The notes under the pieces are model-generated. The model was given only the letters and a program-made list of their open reading frames with translations. It was not told the origin of the DNA and did not search any database. A stretch of 43,258 nt of DNA from Bisporella sp. PMI_857 (taxonomy: Eukaryota; Ascomycota; Leotiomycetes; Helotiales; Helotiaceae): positions 1 through 43,258 of the forward strand of contig JAJSPD010000160.1 in NCBI GenBank assembly GCA_021307315.1, in the 5' to 3' direction. A program made the translations under genes and the position numbers. Of the stretch, positions 21,507-32,262 are shown piece after piece; position 1 is the stretch's first letter, and each line of letters starts with the position of its first letter.

Positions 21507-22158
21507 CTACCAATAATAGCATCGGCCATTGTAATAAACATACCATTTTCGATACTCATCGGGCCAATTTCCTTCCACCCAATTCGTGCCGTTTTGCCAT
21601 TCTGCATACCTGGTCTGCTTGTTATCCTTTATGTGAAGTTAGAGACACTTAACTCCAAGGTGCTAGACTAGCCAGATGTGCCGCTACTGGGGCCTGCTTT
21701 ACCACCCGAGCGAGCTCTACCACTGTAGTCAATTTTTCCATTCAGGTGATGTGTTCTGATATAACCCTCTTGTTCCCTTGGAAGAATTTCGCACCGATCA
21801 CATTTGAATGCGTTGTGACTTCGTAAGACTGATGAGCTTTAACGCCTCTGTTGTTTCATTCTTTGTTAGCTCCACTTTAGGTCGTTGCTAGCCGCTTCAA
21901 ATTGTGTTCTATTCAAGTAGTGCATACGCAATTTTAAAGCCATCAACAGTTGAGAACTAAGACCGGTTAGTATATACTAACAGCTAGCAAATGACCTTGT
22001 AGGGGAGGAGTACGCACATCGATGTTGACAGTTTGCACTTCAATGTTAATAGCAGAAAGCCACTGCGCGCCAGTCGACTTATTTACTCCCTTTACGCGAA
22101 CCATTGTCACGCTGCCCAGTATCTTGAGAGCTTTCGCCACAGCATTCTTTGAAGACAT
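21507..22158 (-). pseudogene. Decayed unknown gene with W/Y-rich tail
   Basis: An ATG at 22158 opens MSSKNAVAKALKILGSVTMV and continues to a donor at 22017. An intron (22017-21957; GTGCGT, branch ACTAAC, acceptor TTAG) joins it to FSTVDGFKIAYALLE, stop at 21909. Further down in other frames come FKCDRCEILPREQEGYIR and, near 21612-21507, WQNGTNWVEGNWPDEYRKWY. These look like pieces of one protein separated by frameshifts. If instead only the first two exons are used, a 62-aa product is predicted. No family is recognised. Confidence 0.3.
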
Positions 22159-22502
22159 GTTGGAACTACCAAAAACAGAAAATGCGGCTTGAGGTGAGTC
22201 GTGGAGCGTTCTTGGAACAAGGAAGTATTTGTAAAGTGGCACGTAGCTACATTACAAAGAAGTGCTGATAACGGACCCGCTCAGAAGCTGGACGTAGGAT
22301 TTGAAAATTGTCCGGATCCTAAGGATCGAACTTATAGGTTATTACTGACTTACCAAATGGGTGAAAAGCAAAGGACATATTTGCGAGACTCTATCATATT
22401 TATAGGGTTGCATTTAAAGTAGACCACCACGTCCAACAGTGACTCAATCTGTTACAGAAACAGGCTCGGAGCTGTGGAAGCAAATTGAACAACTGCTAAC
22501 TA

Positions 22503-22844
22503 CAGTGAAACCTGGTTATATCGGAACTCCTTATATCGGAAACCTCTATATATCGGAAAGGAAGTCTAGAACGGCCGGTTTTTGGCTGTGTATATCGGAA
22601 TCCTTTTTATATCGTGATCGGAATGGATTTGCAGAAAATTTGTTAGGTTCCGATGTAAACAGCGTAGAAATCCTGCTTAATAATACTCATTTTTAATAAA
22701 CACGTGATATATGTGTAAGCTTTTTGTACTTTTTATACTTTTATGCTTAGTTATACGTATTTATGAAACTCGCTATACCAGAAACCTCTATATATCGGAA
22801 TTCTGGGGTGGCACGGAGCATTCCGATATAACCAGGTTTCACTG
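22503..22844. mobile_element. Tc1/mariner- or pogo-like MITE with TA duplication
   Basis: A 342-base element with perfect 24-base terminal inverted repeats beginning CAGTGAAACCTGGTTATATC. It is flanked by TA at 22501-22502 and 22845-22846. It has no transposase. The decamer TATATCGGAA recurs several times in the left half and in inverted form at the right end, like repeated transposase-binding sites. The TA target and CAGTG ends point to a pogo/mariner-type element that is moved in trans. Confidence 0.85.
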
Positions 22845-23031
22845 TAACCCCGTGCCACTATGGAATACGCATTATCCGAGACTTGCCGCGCAGGTTCTGT
22901 CTGAATCATTAGATCCCACTCGATCTCGTAACTCCATTTATCGCATCCACGAGAGCTTTAGGACGGTGCAGGATGAAACATACGTTGGTTGCCCAAGATC
23001 CCTACTATTATCGAAAATTCACATGTTTTAA

Positions 23032-24284
23032 CGCCAAAGCTGTAGTTAACGTATGTGCCGCTTTCTGACCCATCGTTTGGCTCCTTCAAGCTCAACTCAA
23101 CTGCTCAATTTGATTAACATAACTGATCCAACTGAAATTACTGCTCATATATGCGCCTGTATAAGCAGCCAAGCGGTCAGTGTTGTAAACGGAGTAAACA
23201 TGGATTAGTACAAACCTAGTGGTAGATATTTATCTCGTCAAAGGAAAGTCCTTTTAACAGACATAGTTGACAAAGGCAAAAATAGCCTAAATAAACGATT
23301 TTGAGATTTGAAAGCAGATAGAAGTTTATAACTTAGATTAAGGTAGTAGTTAGGTAGAGAATCGATATTTCTAAAAGCACTTATAAATATCCTACTACAT
23401 GATAAAAGAGTTGAGCACAGTTTGCAAACCGGCTATTGCTGGACACGGTACAATTGTACATACGAATATAACCAGCCATTCTTTTCCTTGATTTTCCTAT
23501 ATAAAGCAAGCTTCTTATCTTATCAATGCATATTGTTGCTTAGCAGTAGTCTTCGAGCAGTGTAAAAAAGGTCTAGTAATATAGAGAATCTGATTCCCTG
23601 CCCATTTTAGCCGCACGCACTTGACATGAACCAACCTGTATTTGAGGCCACCAGGCGGCGCCAGACATGGTTTCTTAATCGGCAACCGTAATCATTCCTC
23701 AAGGTTAACTGCCAAGAACGCCTTAAAAGTGGACATCATGTTTATATTTGTGTACATTTTCGACGAAGCTTATCCCCCCCACTTACTCAAGATAGAAAAG
23801 GGGACTTCTTCCTGCCCAGAATTCCACTTATGCTGAGGTACTAATTACCCTTGGCTTACCCTCCGCATCAGGGTGAATAAACTTCCTTCATTCACCTATT
23901 GGCTGCCCTAAAGCATCGACAACGGCAGGGTTAGCGAAGCTTAAAGTAAGGCTTTCCCCAAGCAACACCACTCGCATTTCGCTCAGATTTCGGACAGAGC
24001 TCAACGGCATGTCTGCAGAGGCATAGCCAACTTTTGAGGGTCAACGACTGCTGCAAAGGGGGAAATAGGGCTTTGCCCCGGAAATTGATAATTCTATGTG
24101 GGCAGAATCCTCTCACCGCCTGGTATTCGGGTAGAACACCGGTATCCTGCGTCTTTCTCGTGACTGATCGTTCGTTTTAAGGACGTGATTCCCCTCCGGG
24201 AAAACTGAAGATCTTCGGCAAACTCGCCGATCATTTCACCTGCTAACAAGTCGATTGACTCTTCTGCTCCCGCCATCGTCTGAT
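23032..24284. other. Intergenic, no supported gene
   Basis: Mostly AT-rich up to 23600. Short frames at 23642-23836 and 23931-24116 have no recognisable motif. The last 100 bases are the HET gene's promoter and leader. Confidence 0.3.
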
Positions 24285-26272
24285 ATGGATCAGCCGTACG
24301 AGTACCGACCATTGGATCCGAACAGGCGGGAGATCCGCTTGTTCGAGCTGTTGCCGGCAACAAGCCCTGATGCGGGCATCTGCGGGACGCTCTTCGTTGT
24401 CTCGCTAGATGAGAGTCCAGAGTACGACGCGTTGAGCTACGTTTGGGGCAACCAACAATCTCCTCTCAGTATCGTCATCAACGAATGGTCCGTCTTGGCC
24501 GTGGGGGCAAACCTTTACAATGCCATGGTTGATCTCCGACGTCGAGACGAGCCGAGAATCATCTGGGTGGATGGGATGTGCATCAATCAGAAAGATCTCA
24601 AAGAGAGGGGAAACCAGGTGCAGCATATGCGCCACATCTACTCCGAAGCGAGGACAGTTCGGGCGTGGCTGGACCAGCACGTCGACCCAACATCTCATGC
24701 CTTCGCGGACGCTTTCGAAGCGCTCTTGGGTCTTGGGAAGGACGTCACTCTAGCGGATTACACCTTCGAGTTCTGGCGGCCGGTACTTGACATTCTCCGA
24801 AACCCTTATTGGACTCGACTCTGGGTACAGCAGGAGTTTGCGCTTGCAAAGAGTCAAGTATGTCTCCACTGCCGCAGCGATGAGCTCCCACTCAAGCCTT
24901 TCTTGGCCTTTTACAAATCCGATGCTCACATTACGGGTATCGACCTCCCAACGCTGATCAATTCTTGGAATGATACGAAGCAAATCATCTATCCTCATGC
25001 GAAGCAACTCCGCGTCGACATTAACGATTATTTAGGTCCGCTAGGTCTTATTGCAAAAATGAACTACCTTCACGACTATGTGTGGAAATACAATACATCT
25101 GGAGGCAATTTGCAGGATTTGTTCCACTTGTTCATGGCTTCGGAGCATCTCAAGATGTCCGACTCCAGGGATAGGGTATACGGCCTTCTTGGTCTCGCTA
25201 GAGACTTCGACGCCAACGATTTCGAAGTTCGGTACGATTTGGATGTCGTCGAAGTGTATTCGCAGGTGAGAGAGACCGAACGCCTTTCAGAAGCCCTGTA
25301 ATGTAAGAGTAATAATATTAAGAATATTCGCAGGTGCCTCAGTCGTGCATCAAGAAGCGTGGAAGCCTGGAATTTCTGTCCATGGCCGGGATCAATTCGG
25401 CGACTGCTAGCTATCCATCGTGGTTCCCATCATATAGAATGGAGGGGGAATTTGGACGATCCTGCGTTGCCGCTTTAAATTGGCACGCGGCTGGTAGCAC
25501 CACCGCCTCGAACGCCGTCATCCATTCTAAAGGAAGAGGATTAAGGCTCCGAGGGTTTATGGTGGATCGAGTACGGGACATAGGCTCGGTATCGCCCTTG
25601 AACGCGGCATCAATCGCTACATTAATCCAACAACTAGAGTGGTTAGGCTCTCGGTTATGCCTTGAGAGAGCCGACACACACCTCTGCAGGGAAGCTATTT
25701 GTGTCCTCACTTCCTTCTTCTCCGAACGTGAGAGGAAGGGTTATAATCAAGAGGAGATCAAGATTTTTGGCAAAAACGTTAAACCTAGTTACTTTAGTAA
25801 GGGTCACGACAAAGAGGAGCTCTTCGATCTCGGCAAATCCGTTCTTATGAAGTCGGTTATGTTTTCTAAATCGAACCCGCATGCCACGTTGGAAGACTGG
25901 CAAAATTCACTCCATCCCTCCTCCCACGGATTCTATGGGGCACTGACCTCGGATGAGTATAGGCTATTGGAGGATATACGTGTTGCTCTTCTCGGCCAGA
26001 GGTTTATTGCCACAGCGGGGGGAGCATTGGGAACGGCAGCTGCAGTACCTATAACCATAGGCTCCAACGGGGACGAGGTATGGGTGTTGTTTGGCTGTCC
26101 TGTGCCAGTGATTCTTCGACCGGACCCAAAAATTACTGGCCAATACAGCGTTGTGTGTTCGGCAACAATACCCGGTTTGATGAGAGGCGAGGCTTGTGAA
26201 GGACTAACGGAGGATGGCACTTTCAGCCATGATTCCGGTAGGCATGATGTAGTAGAGATAGATCTCTTCTAA
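24285..26272 (+). CDS. HET-domain (heterokaryon incompatibility) protein
   Basis: Exons 24285-25265 and 25334-26272 give 639 aa. The intron is 25266-25333 (GTGAGA...TTCGCAG, phase 0). The frame is open upstream to 24255 only through non-ATG codons, so the ATG at 24285 is used. HET-domain blocks are intact: YDALSYVWG, RIIWVDGMCINQKD, QHMRHIYSEARTVRAWL, NPYWTRLWVQQEF and DSRDRVYGLLGLA. There is no NACHT, WD or ankyrin module; the C-terminal half is the variable part usual in stand-alone HET proteins. The family triggers cell death when incompatible alleles meet or in allorecognition-like responses. This is the only intact HET gene here; a dead relative lies at 2819-3359 but is a different subtype. 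Confidence 0.88.
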
Positions 26273-26965
26273 AGGCGGAGAAACTAGGAGGCGCACAGAC
26301 TAGGACTGGCATTGACGCGAAAACGTGAGGTCATCTAGAAGGAGGCGTTGAATAGTGTTGAATGGTGTTTGAATAAATGGAATAAGGGGGCTATTTTACG
26401 GGGTAAGGTAAGGCGTTTCGGATCGGAGCAGGACGCTTCTAGATGCAGGCAACAGCTTGCATTGCTATTGAGGCTCCAGGGTCGCCCATCTCTGGCTTTC
26501 ACACGTCTGGGACCATCAGTAGTCTTGTGCCGAGGAAGGCCATAGGGGTTAGCGTCGTGTGAATATAAGGCTATGCAGCTTTGGTGTGGCGGGTGGGTTA
26601 GGCTGGCTGAAGATGAGCGCTGTGCAAAAGTTGGTTCAATAGACCGATAGCGATTTTTCCGTATTTACCCGGACGACTGTGATATTTCTAGTTTAGAGGT
26701 TTCTCTTCTACTCTTTATATATCTTCCCGGTCGCCAACCTACCCCGGTCAGAACCTTATCGGGCTGGAGTCCTTGGAATCCACCCGAATCATCTGCATGT
26801 TCTGAGTCACCTACATGTACTGGATCATCTAAATATCGCCGAGAGACCTTTCTGTAATTTAAATTCCTGCCATTCCTGCGATTCTCGCCAACTCACCAAA
26901 GATAACACAAGGCTCCTGGTGCCTCCAAAATCTACTGGCCTAGGTTAGCAACAATCGCTTCCGCC
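26273..26965. other. Intergenic, no supported gene
   Basis: No gene is seen. The end (26880-26960) is likely the old leader of the following pseudogene. Confidence 0.35.
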
Positions 26966-27694
26966 ATGGATCTTACTTCAAGAGGAGTTTCGACTGCTAC
27001 TGTGGTGAGGTCATGCCCCGAGAATTTGCAACAATGCATCCAGCAGCTGGAGTGCAAGCACAATATTCATATCCAGACCAGACTTGCTGATTTGAGGTGT
27101 TGGGCAGACAGCGTTGGGGCCACCGCTCAAGCAAAGGCTTCTCTGGATTGGAGATTCCAGCACCGATCTGATGACATTCATTTAATTTGAGGGCTGCCGT
27201 CCATGTTGGAGGGCCTTTCGAACGAATGAATTATTGCGACAAACACCAGATCTGATATCCGGGATATAATTGCCAATATCGATTCGACGGTGGACAGCCT
27301 GGCCTTCGTAGGGATTCAAATTCGGCGAAGTGGTCGTAAATCTTGATTTCGAAAAACAGATGATTCCTTTGGTCAGAACCGGGAAAAGTATCGCAATTTT
27401 AGAGCGCATCTCGCCTGCGTCATCGTGACAAACCCAACCAAGAATGGCAGACCGAAATACGAAGGCAAAGAAATCCATAGTGTCGATTACTTCGCCAATT
27501 TGAAGCTCCCGCCAATTCAGGAATGTCTTGTAGAGGCCAACCTGAGACGGCGATATCGGTTCATGCAAGCTCAGAGGCACTCTCACGGGTTGAAGGACTT
27601 TTTCATAAATAGTTCCTATGCCCTAATCCCGCAGGAGGTTAGCCTGATGCAGGACAGGAAGCTAGAGATTGGTTTAGGGTGCGCATTATGTTAA
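26966..27694 (+). pseudogene. AcuF/C2H2-family gene fragment with in-frame stops
   Basis: One reading frame carries the whole segment: MDLTSRGVSTATVVRSCPEN at the start, and VEANLRRRYRFMQAQRHSHG near the end. The latter resembles a hallmark of large fungal AcuF-like C2H2-finger proteins. In-frame TGA stops occur at 27188, 27227 and 27344. The first and third fit CGA-to-TGA. Around 27227-27270 two compensating small indels can be inferred because ELLRQTPDLISG lies in the adjacent frame. The zinc-finger part of the family is absent, so the gene is truncated as well as broken. Confidence 0.55.
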
Positions 27695-27918
27695 TTTTGT
27701 CAAGTTTTGACGACGATTCCTATGGGCCCAAAGAGGTTTCTAAGGAACCCAAATAGGGCCTTTATGGAAGAAATCCAGATCCGAATGAGAATAACCTAGC
27801 TTTCATGCACGTGCTAATTAGTCTTCGCTTGTGGGTCCAGGAACCACAAAAATATATACGCGAGGGGCATTTTCCCAAACATATTACTAAGCGGCCATTG
27901 ACAAGAAAAAAAATTTGT

Positions 27919-28092
27919 TGAGAGGAAGGGGATTCGAACCCCTGCAGGTTTCCCTATGTTAACGGTTAATAATGGCCACGTCTTATTTTTAAAGAATGCC
28001 ATACCTATGAGAATTCACCCTGATCTTTTAAATCAGAAAGAAAGAATTTTTCTTTCTTGAGTCACACGCCATAACCGCTCGGCCATCCTCCC
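27919..28092 (-). tRNA. tRNA-Leu(CAA) with a 93-base intron
   Basis: The minus strand starts GGGAGGA at 28092 and pairs with TCCTCTC (27926-27920), followed by discriminator A at 27919 and a run of eight T (pol III terminator). The D arm (GCCG...TGGC), T arm (AGGGG TTCGAAT CCCCT) and long class-II variable arm (TAGGGAAACCTGC) are complete. Positions 34-36 read CAA, followed by G37 at 28056. Spliced length is 81 nt, usual for Leu. The intron is inferred as 28055-27963, after G37. The anticodon stem is TGTGA/TAACA with one G-A mismatch, so the gene could be weak or dead. Ser is excluded by the anticodon. Confidence 0.75.
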
Positions 28093-28338
28093 AAATTTGA
28101 TCTGTTTAAATTAGATTTCTTGTTACCATATATATATACTGTAAGCAGTATTGCAACATATGTTTTACCTTCATGTACCATAGACAATTGATTGAATATG
28201 CTCAGCGAATGATATATTTGATATGACGAATAGCAGCGTACGGCGTTACAATAAATTTCTATCTATCAGTCACTCATCTCAAAAGACATGGGTGGTCAGA
28301 AATGCGTCCATCGACTTGGCATTTATTACTTCAGATCC

Positions 28339-29590
28339 TCACTGCTTTTGGGCAATCAACCTTTCATGCATTTTATCGAAATGACTTCGAACTTGAAGGA
28401 AATCGTCCAAGGTAGTTCCGCATCCAATTGGGCAGATCATGGTGAAATTCCATTGCAGACTCAACCCATGAGCAATAAAATCACCAACCCATTCGTACGT
28501 AGCAGTGCATCCACCATCATAACACCTGAAGCTTTCCAGGTTGCCGAGCTTTAGCATTCCCATTGAAGATATGTCTTTGATAATTTCGGGATGGGTGGGT
28601 TCTTGCGTCTTCCTATCAATCTATGGCATCGAGTCGAATGGTAGTCGGTGTGATTAAGTCCTTTCGTGGTTACAAGTGATCGTCGAGGGTGTTAGGGTGT
28701 AGCAAAACGCACTTCTTCCAAGCTTCTTTAGCATCCTCAGAATGACTGTTTTTACAGGCTTTGTAATAGATTTCCTGTTCGTCCCACGCCAAGATAGTTC
28801 CTTACACTTCAACCCGCCACAGTACCAGCGCAATCCACCATCGATGTGCTTCGAGGTTAGGTGGAAATCGAATTTCTTGGTCGGTTTTGTTACCACAAAT
28901 TGACAGCCTGTGACCTGACAATGCCACTGATGCTCATCTTCAACACCATATAATGTTCGCGCCTTGGTAAGAGGAACGCCGCCGGCGGGGTTGAAGGTAC
29001 TGCTACCTTCGAGGCTATAAACGCGGTTCCTAACCCTGTCAATGACGATTGTTTCAAAACATCCACAACTATCAAATTTGCTTGGGCCACAACTATATTA
29101 CGGCAACTGATCAGCCAACGTGAAATATTTCAGATGATATTTGTGAATACTTACGATTTGTTCTCGCCGTTCCGTTCTTCATCCTTCAACTTATTCTCTA
29201 ACACATTCTCCTTCGTCAGAGACAATTTATACTTTATTGCTCACATACACCAGTCGTATTCTCGTGACGCTCAAGATTATCTTGCCTTAGGAACTGCATT
29301 CCGCAAGTGTTACAGCTGACCCTTTTCCCTGAGTATAATTGCATGTTCTGCTCCGTATTGCTCTTGAGTAGTGATTTTTGGCAGACGGTACAATTTGTGA
29401 GGGGGCGAGGGCCATGTATCAAACGCTTATGTGCCCTTAAGCTGTTAAGTAAAATACGCTTGCCACATTTTAGACAAGATACTTTTCGAACCTCTGTTGA
29501 GATCGAGGATATTAATGCCGTCTATTTCTAGCCGTGAACACCGGCTGTCTCTCCAGAAAATGGGCCGCAGTTGTCCGATACCAGAGCCAT
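28339..29590 (-). pseudogene. C2H2 zinc-finger protein pseudogene
   Basis: It starts at the ATG at 29590 (MALVSDNCGPFSGETAGVHG). TAG stops follow at 29530-29528 and 29524-29522, each fitting CAG. The same frame then gives VSCLKCGKRILLNSLRAHKR (a C2H2 finger) and CNTCGMQFLRQDNLERHE (a second). A frameshift after GVCEQ (near 29240) leads to LTKENVLENKLKDEE. An intron (29154-29093, GTAAGT...TATAG) joins this in phase to CGPSKFDSCGCFETIVIDRV and HCQVTGCQFVVTKPTKKFDF. A one-base shift near 28790 leads to QEIYYKACKNSHSEDAKEAW. More breaks near 28680 and 28610 precede the last block, FRCYDGGCTATYEWVGDFI, ending at 28339. A fungal C2H2 transcription-factor-like gene, now non-functional. Confidence 0.7.
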
Positions 29591-29694
29591 CGTGTGCGCG
29601 CTTGATATCAATTCAATAACATGGTGTCATGCGAAAAGAATGGTGGTGATTTAACCTATGCGCGAGGCTGGCTAGCTGAGCATACTTAGGCACG

Positions 29695-29776
29695 CTCACC
29701 TTCGACTCAGGGGTTTTCACCCGCGGTTCAGGTTTATTCATCCTCGACTCGGGTTTATTCACCCCCAGCTAAGGTC
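29695..29776. repeat. Imperfect 20-22-base tandem repeat, four copies
   Basis: Units are CTCACCTTCGACTCAGGGG, TTTTCACCCGCGGTTCAGGT, TTATTCATCCTCGACTCGGG and TTATTCACCCCCAGCTAAGG. They diverge by several bases each. There is no coding sequence nearby. Confidence 0.65.
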
Positions 29777-30424
29777 AAAGGTGCTGCTGTTCACGCCCAG
29801 AGACTTAAACGGAACTAGCAAGGGTGAGGTTAGAGTCTAGCTTTGGTAAAATTCATGATAATGATTTTAATCTTTCACTTCCAAAGACTTAAAACATAGT
29901 TTGAGATGCGTTTTGATTAATATATTATTTAATCTCATTAAACTTTTTTGTAACGGCCACAGAAATAATCCATGATAGAATAGTACTATAATGCAGGGTT
30001 GGTGTATGAAGTAGGTGTATCATGTATCACTTATAGTATAACCCCTTGCCAAGTATATAAAGGATACTATCTGAGTTGAGCACGAAGCTTATACTAAGAA
30101 AGTGCTTCTATCGTTATATGGAACCTTTGGGGGTTTTGGAAAAAAAGGTAAGTCTATCTTGCATCCAGTATCTAGGATCGCAGCTCGAATTGGCTTTGCG
30201 ATCTTCGCCAGTTGTCAACAGCGCGTGATGTGTCCAGCTATAACCTGAAGACAATTGAGGAACTCCTCCTCACAGCTTGAACGGCGAGAAAGGAAGGAAG
30301 GGTGCGTGCAGATTTCATTCCTCCAGAAGCATTGAAGCTCCATGTTATCGGGCAATGTTGATATGTGGCTTATTTCTACCGAATTGGGGCTAATTACACT
30401 TCTTCCGAGTCGTCAAGTCGCTAA
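29777..30424. other. Intergenic, AT-rich, no supported gene
   Basis: I see no gene or RNA in this stretch. The plus frame 30342-30602 that runs out of it is antisense to the DUF7580-type remnant. Confidence 0.35.
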
Positions 30425-31130
30425 TCAAAACAAGAGGGAGACAACCTTTCGGTACAGAGCATTTCTCCTTTCTAAGAGCGGTGAATCAATTGCGTCTGTA
30501 TTACCATCATTTGAATCGCCTTGGCGTCGGAATACCTGGCCTTTCGGAGTCTCTTTGAAGTTGACGGAGTCCATGCAGTTCTCGACAGCTTTAATAAAGT
30601 AGTTCTCCACCGGAAACCACCCCACTTCGCATTCTTCAATTCCTTCAATTTCGTCTTTGCTTTAGCATGGCCCGTGTTTTCGTGTGCGAGGAGACTGAGT
30701 TTTGAGTTGCGTTCTAGTCTCAATGCCTGGCCGAGGCCGATTTCTAGAAGAACGATCCCCAAGTAAAGTATCGGTGGATACTGTTGAGCACACTGCTCCT
30801 TATCGTAGAAATCCGCGGGCGATATCTCATATCGGGGGCCGAAAGGGAACGAAATGAAGGCTCTTATGGGAATACCTTCTAATTGGGAGAATCCCTTGCT
30901 GATAAGGATGAGTATGATGTCTTCTCTTGTCCATCTAACATTCATTACTTCCGAATTGTAAAACTGCCAGAAGGCTCGAGAAACAGCGTAAGACAACCTA
31001 ATCTTTTACTCGACCGTAAGTTCGCTCAGTTTTAACCATTCCGAAAGTTGGCGCCACAGCCTGATATGATATGCTGAAGTCCTTCAGAATCTGACCTTTC
31101 GGAGAGATTGCAATCTTTATCTATATCTAA
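30425..31130 (-). pseudogene. DUF7580-type fungal protein, decayed
   Basis: The frame LWRQLSEWLKLSELTVE, a TAA at 31008-31006 (CAA expected), then KIRLSYAVSRAFWQFYNSEV and PPILYLGIVLLEIGLGQALR follows the pattern of DUF7580 proteins (a helical C-terminal part with 'SYAVSRAFWxFY' and 'LGIxLxEIGLG'). A one-base frameshift near 30610 moves the end (FIKAVENCMDSVNF ... ERRNALYRKVV) to another frame, with the stop at 30425. A TGA near 31090 also interrupts the upstream part. DUF7580 proteins are common in fungal NLR-like and prion-associated families; function of this one unknown. Confidence 0.55.
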
Positions 31131-31391
31131 CTTGACTAGTCGGTCCTTTGGACGCATCAGGGGGAGAAGGCTTTTCGGGAGTTAGGGTTTGCTTCCAGGG
31201 ATTAAGTATCCCCCACTCTTTGTACTTCCCTAGAGCAGAAAATTTCCCATTGCTACCAACTTATGCCCTTGATTTTCAGAAAAAAAGTTCACCGTATTTA
31301 CTATACAAGGAAATTGCATCTCTTAATGCTTTCTTAACATGCCAAATATTTTAAAAGGGCGACGATTATGTCTAAGGCTTAGTTTGTTTTC

Positions 31392-31464
31392 TCTTCTGAG
31401 TTCAGTTTGAGTTTATTCTTGAACTCAAAATAACTCAATATAGATTGAGTTGTTGAGTTTTTTT
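31392..31464. repeat. Clustered inverted TTGAGTT/AACTCAA motifs
   Basis: Repeated TTGAGTT and AACTCAA words form several overlapping inverted repeats (e.g. AACTCAATATAGATTGAGTT). It may be an eroded transposon end or a structured spacer; no target duplication was found. Confidence 0.4.
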
Positions 31465-32262
31465 CAGACACACTGTATTGAAGGAATAGTGTTATAAATT
31501 TCTAGTATGAAACTCTGTGATGTGGAACTTAATCTCACAAAGCCATCAGCTCAGCGATTAGGCATCTTACCACAATTGCTTGTGTTGAATTAGTGAGCTT
31601 TTAATAGGGTACATTAATACTTACAGGTAGGATACTGTCGAACGGCGAGATGTTAGCGGCGGTATAAATTTCGAGAACTAAGGTTGAGGGAGGTGTTGGT
31701 TGTAGTTTGTTGGTATTGTAGTTGTGGGCGTTTTCGGGCTTGAAAGAAGGGAGTCTGGAAATGTTGGATTTCTAGACTTATTTTATACTGTGGAATGTAT
31801 GCATATAGTTTTACGCGATCTACCGGATCGCGTGAATTGTGGGTCTTCTATCACCTACATTTACCAGGCAATAGGCCGTCGCTTAGAAAAAGAATTGGCG
31901 AATACTAGAATTATACTAGCAAGGGCGTAGTTATAACCACTACGCCTCTTGCTACGTGGTAGGTGTTCCGATACATACATGCTCTTGGAAATACGGAAGT
32001 GCTATTGGATGAGAGGAACTTGATGAAGGGACCACCAGCGCATCATCTCAAATTAAAACAGTCACAGTCTGCTTAACATGAACAACACCGAGTGTTTGAA
32101 TTACAATGGCGTAATCCGAGTGATCCTGTCTATCTGTCATGCACCATGTTTAAATGAGTCTAGTATAAGACGTGAGAGCCAGCGCCTTGATAATACAACC
32201 TACGCGTTGCAAGTCAAATGAGAAACACACTTATGAAAAGAACCTCCAATCGCACTGCTTTT
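31465..32262. other. Intergenic, no supported gene
   Basis: The frame 31724-31930 (68 aa) has no recognised motif. A hairpin sits at its 3' end (see separate entry). Confidence 0.3.
31919..31952. repeat. Hairpin-forming inverted repeat
   Basis: GCAAGGGCGTAGT and ACTACGCCTCTTGC pair with one bulged base, with a short loop TATAACC. It lies at the end of a 68-aa frame; role unknown. Confidence 0.5.

Noticed and set aside
24255..24284. Ten extra residues upstream of the HET start
   Set aside because: The first codon is TTG, not ATG; the ATG at 24285 precedes the typical HET N-terminus.
28010..28016. TCATA as the 3' anticodon stem of the tRNA
   Set aside because: It pairs well, but would leave a variable region of ~60 bases; the downstream TAACA gives a normal 81-nt tRNA.
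28022..28038. CTGAT TTAAAAG ATCAG as a second anticodon arm
   Set aside because: Only one acceptor, D and T arm set exists; treated as intron structure.
30342..30602. 86-aa plus-strand frame
   Set aside because: Antisense to the DUF7580-type remnant.
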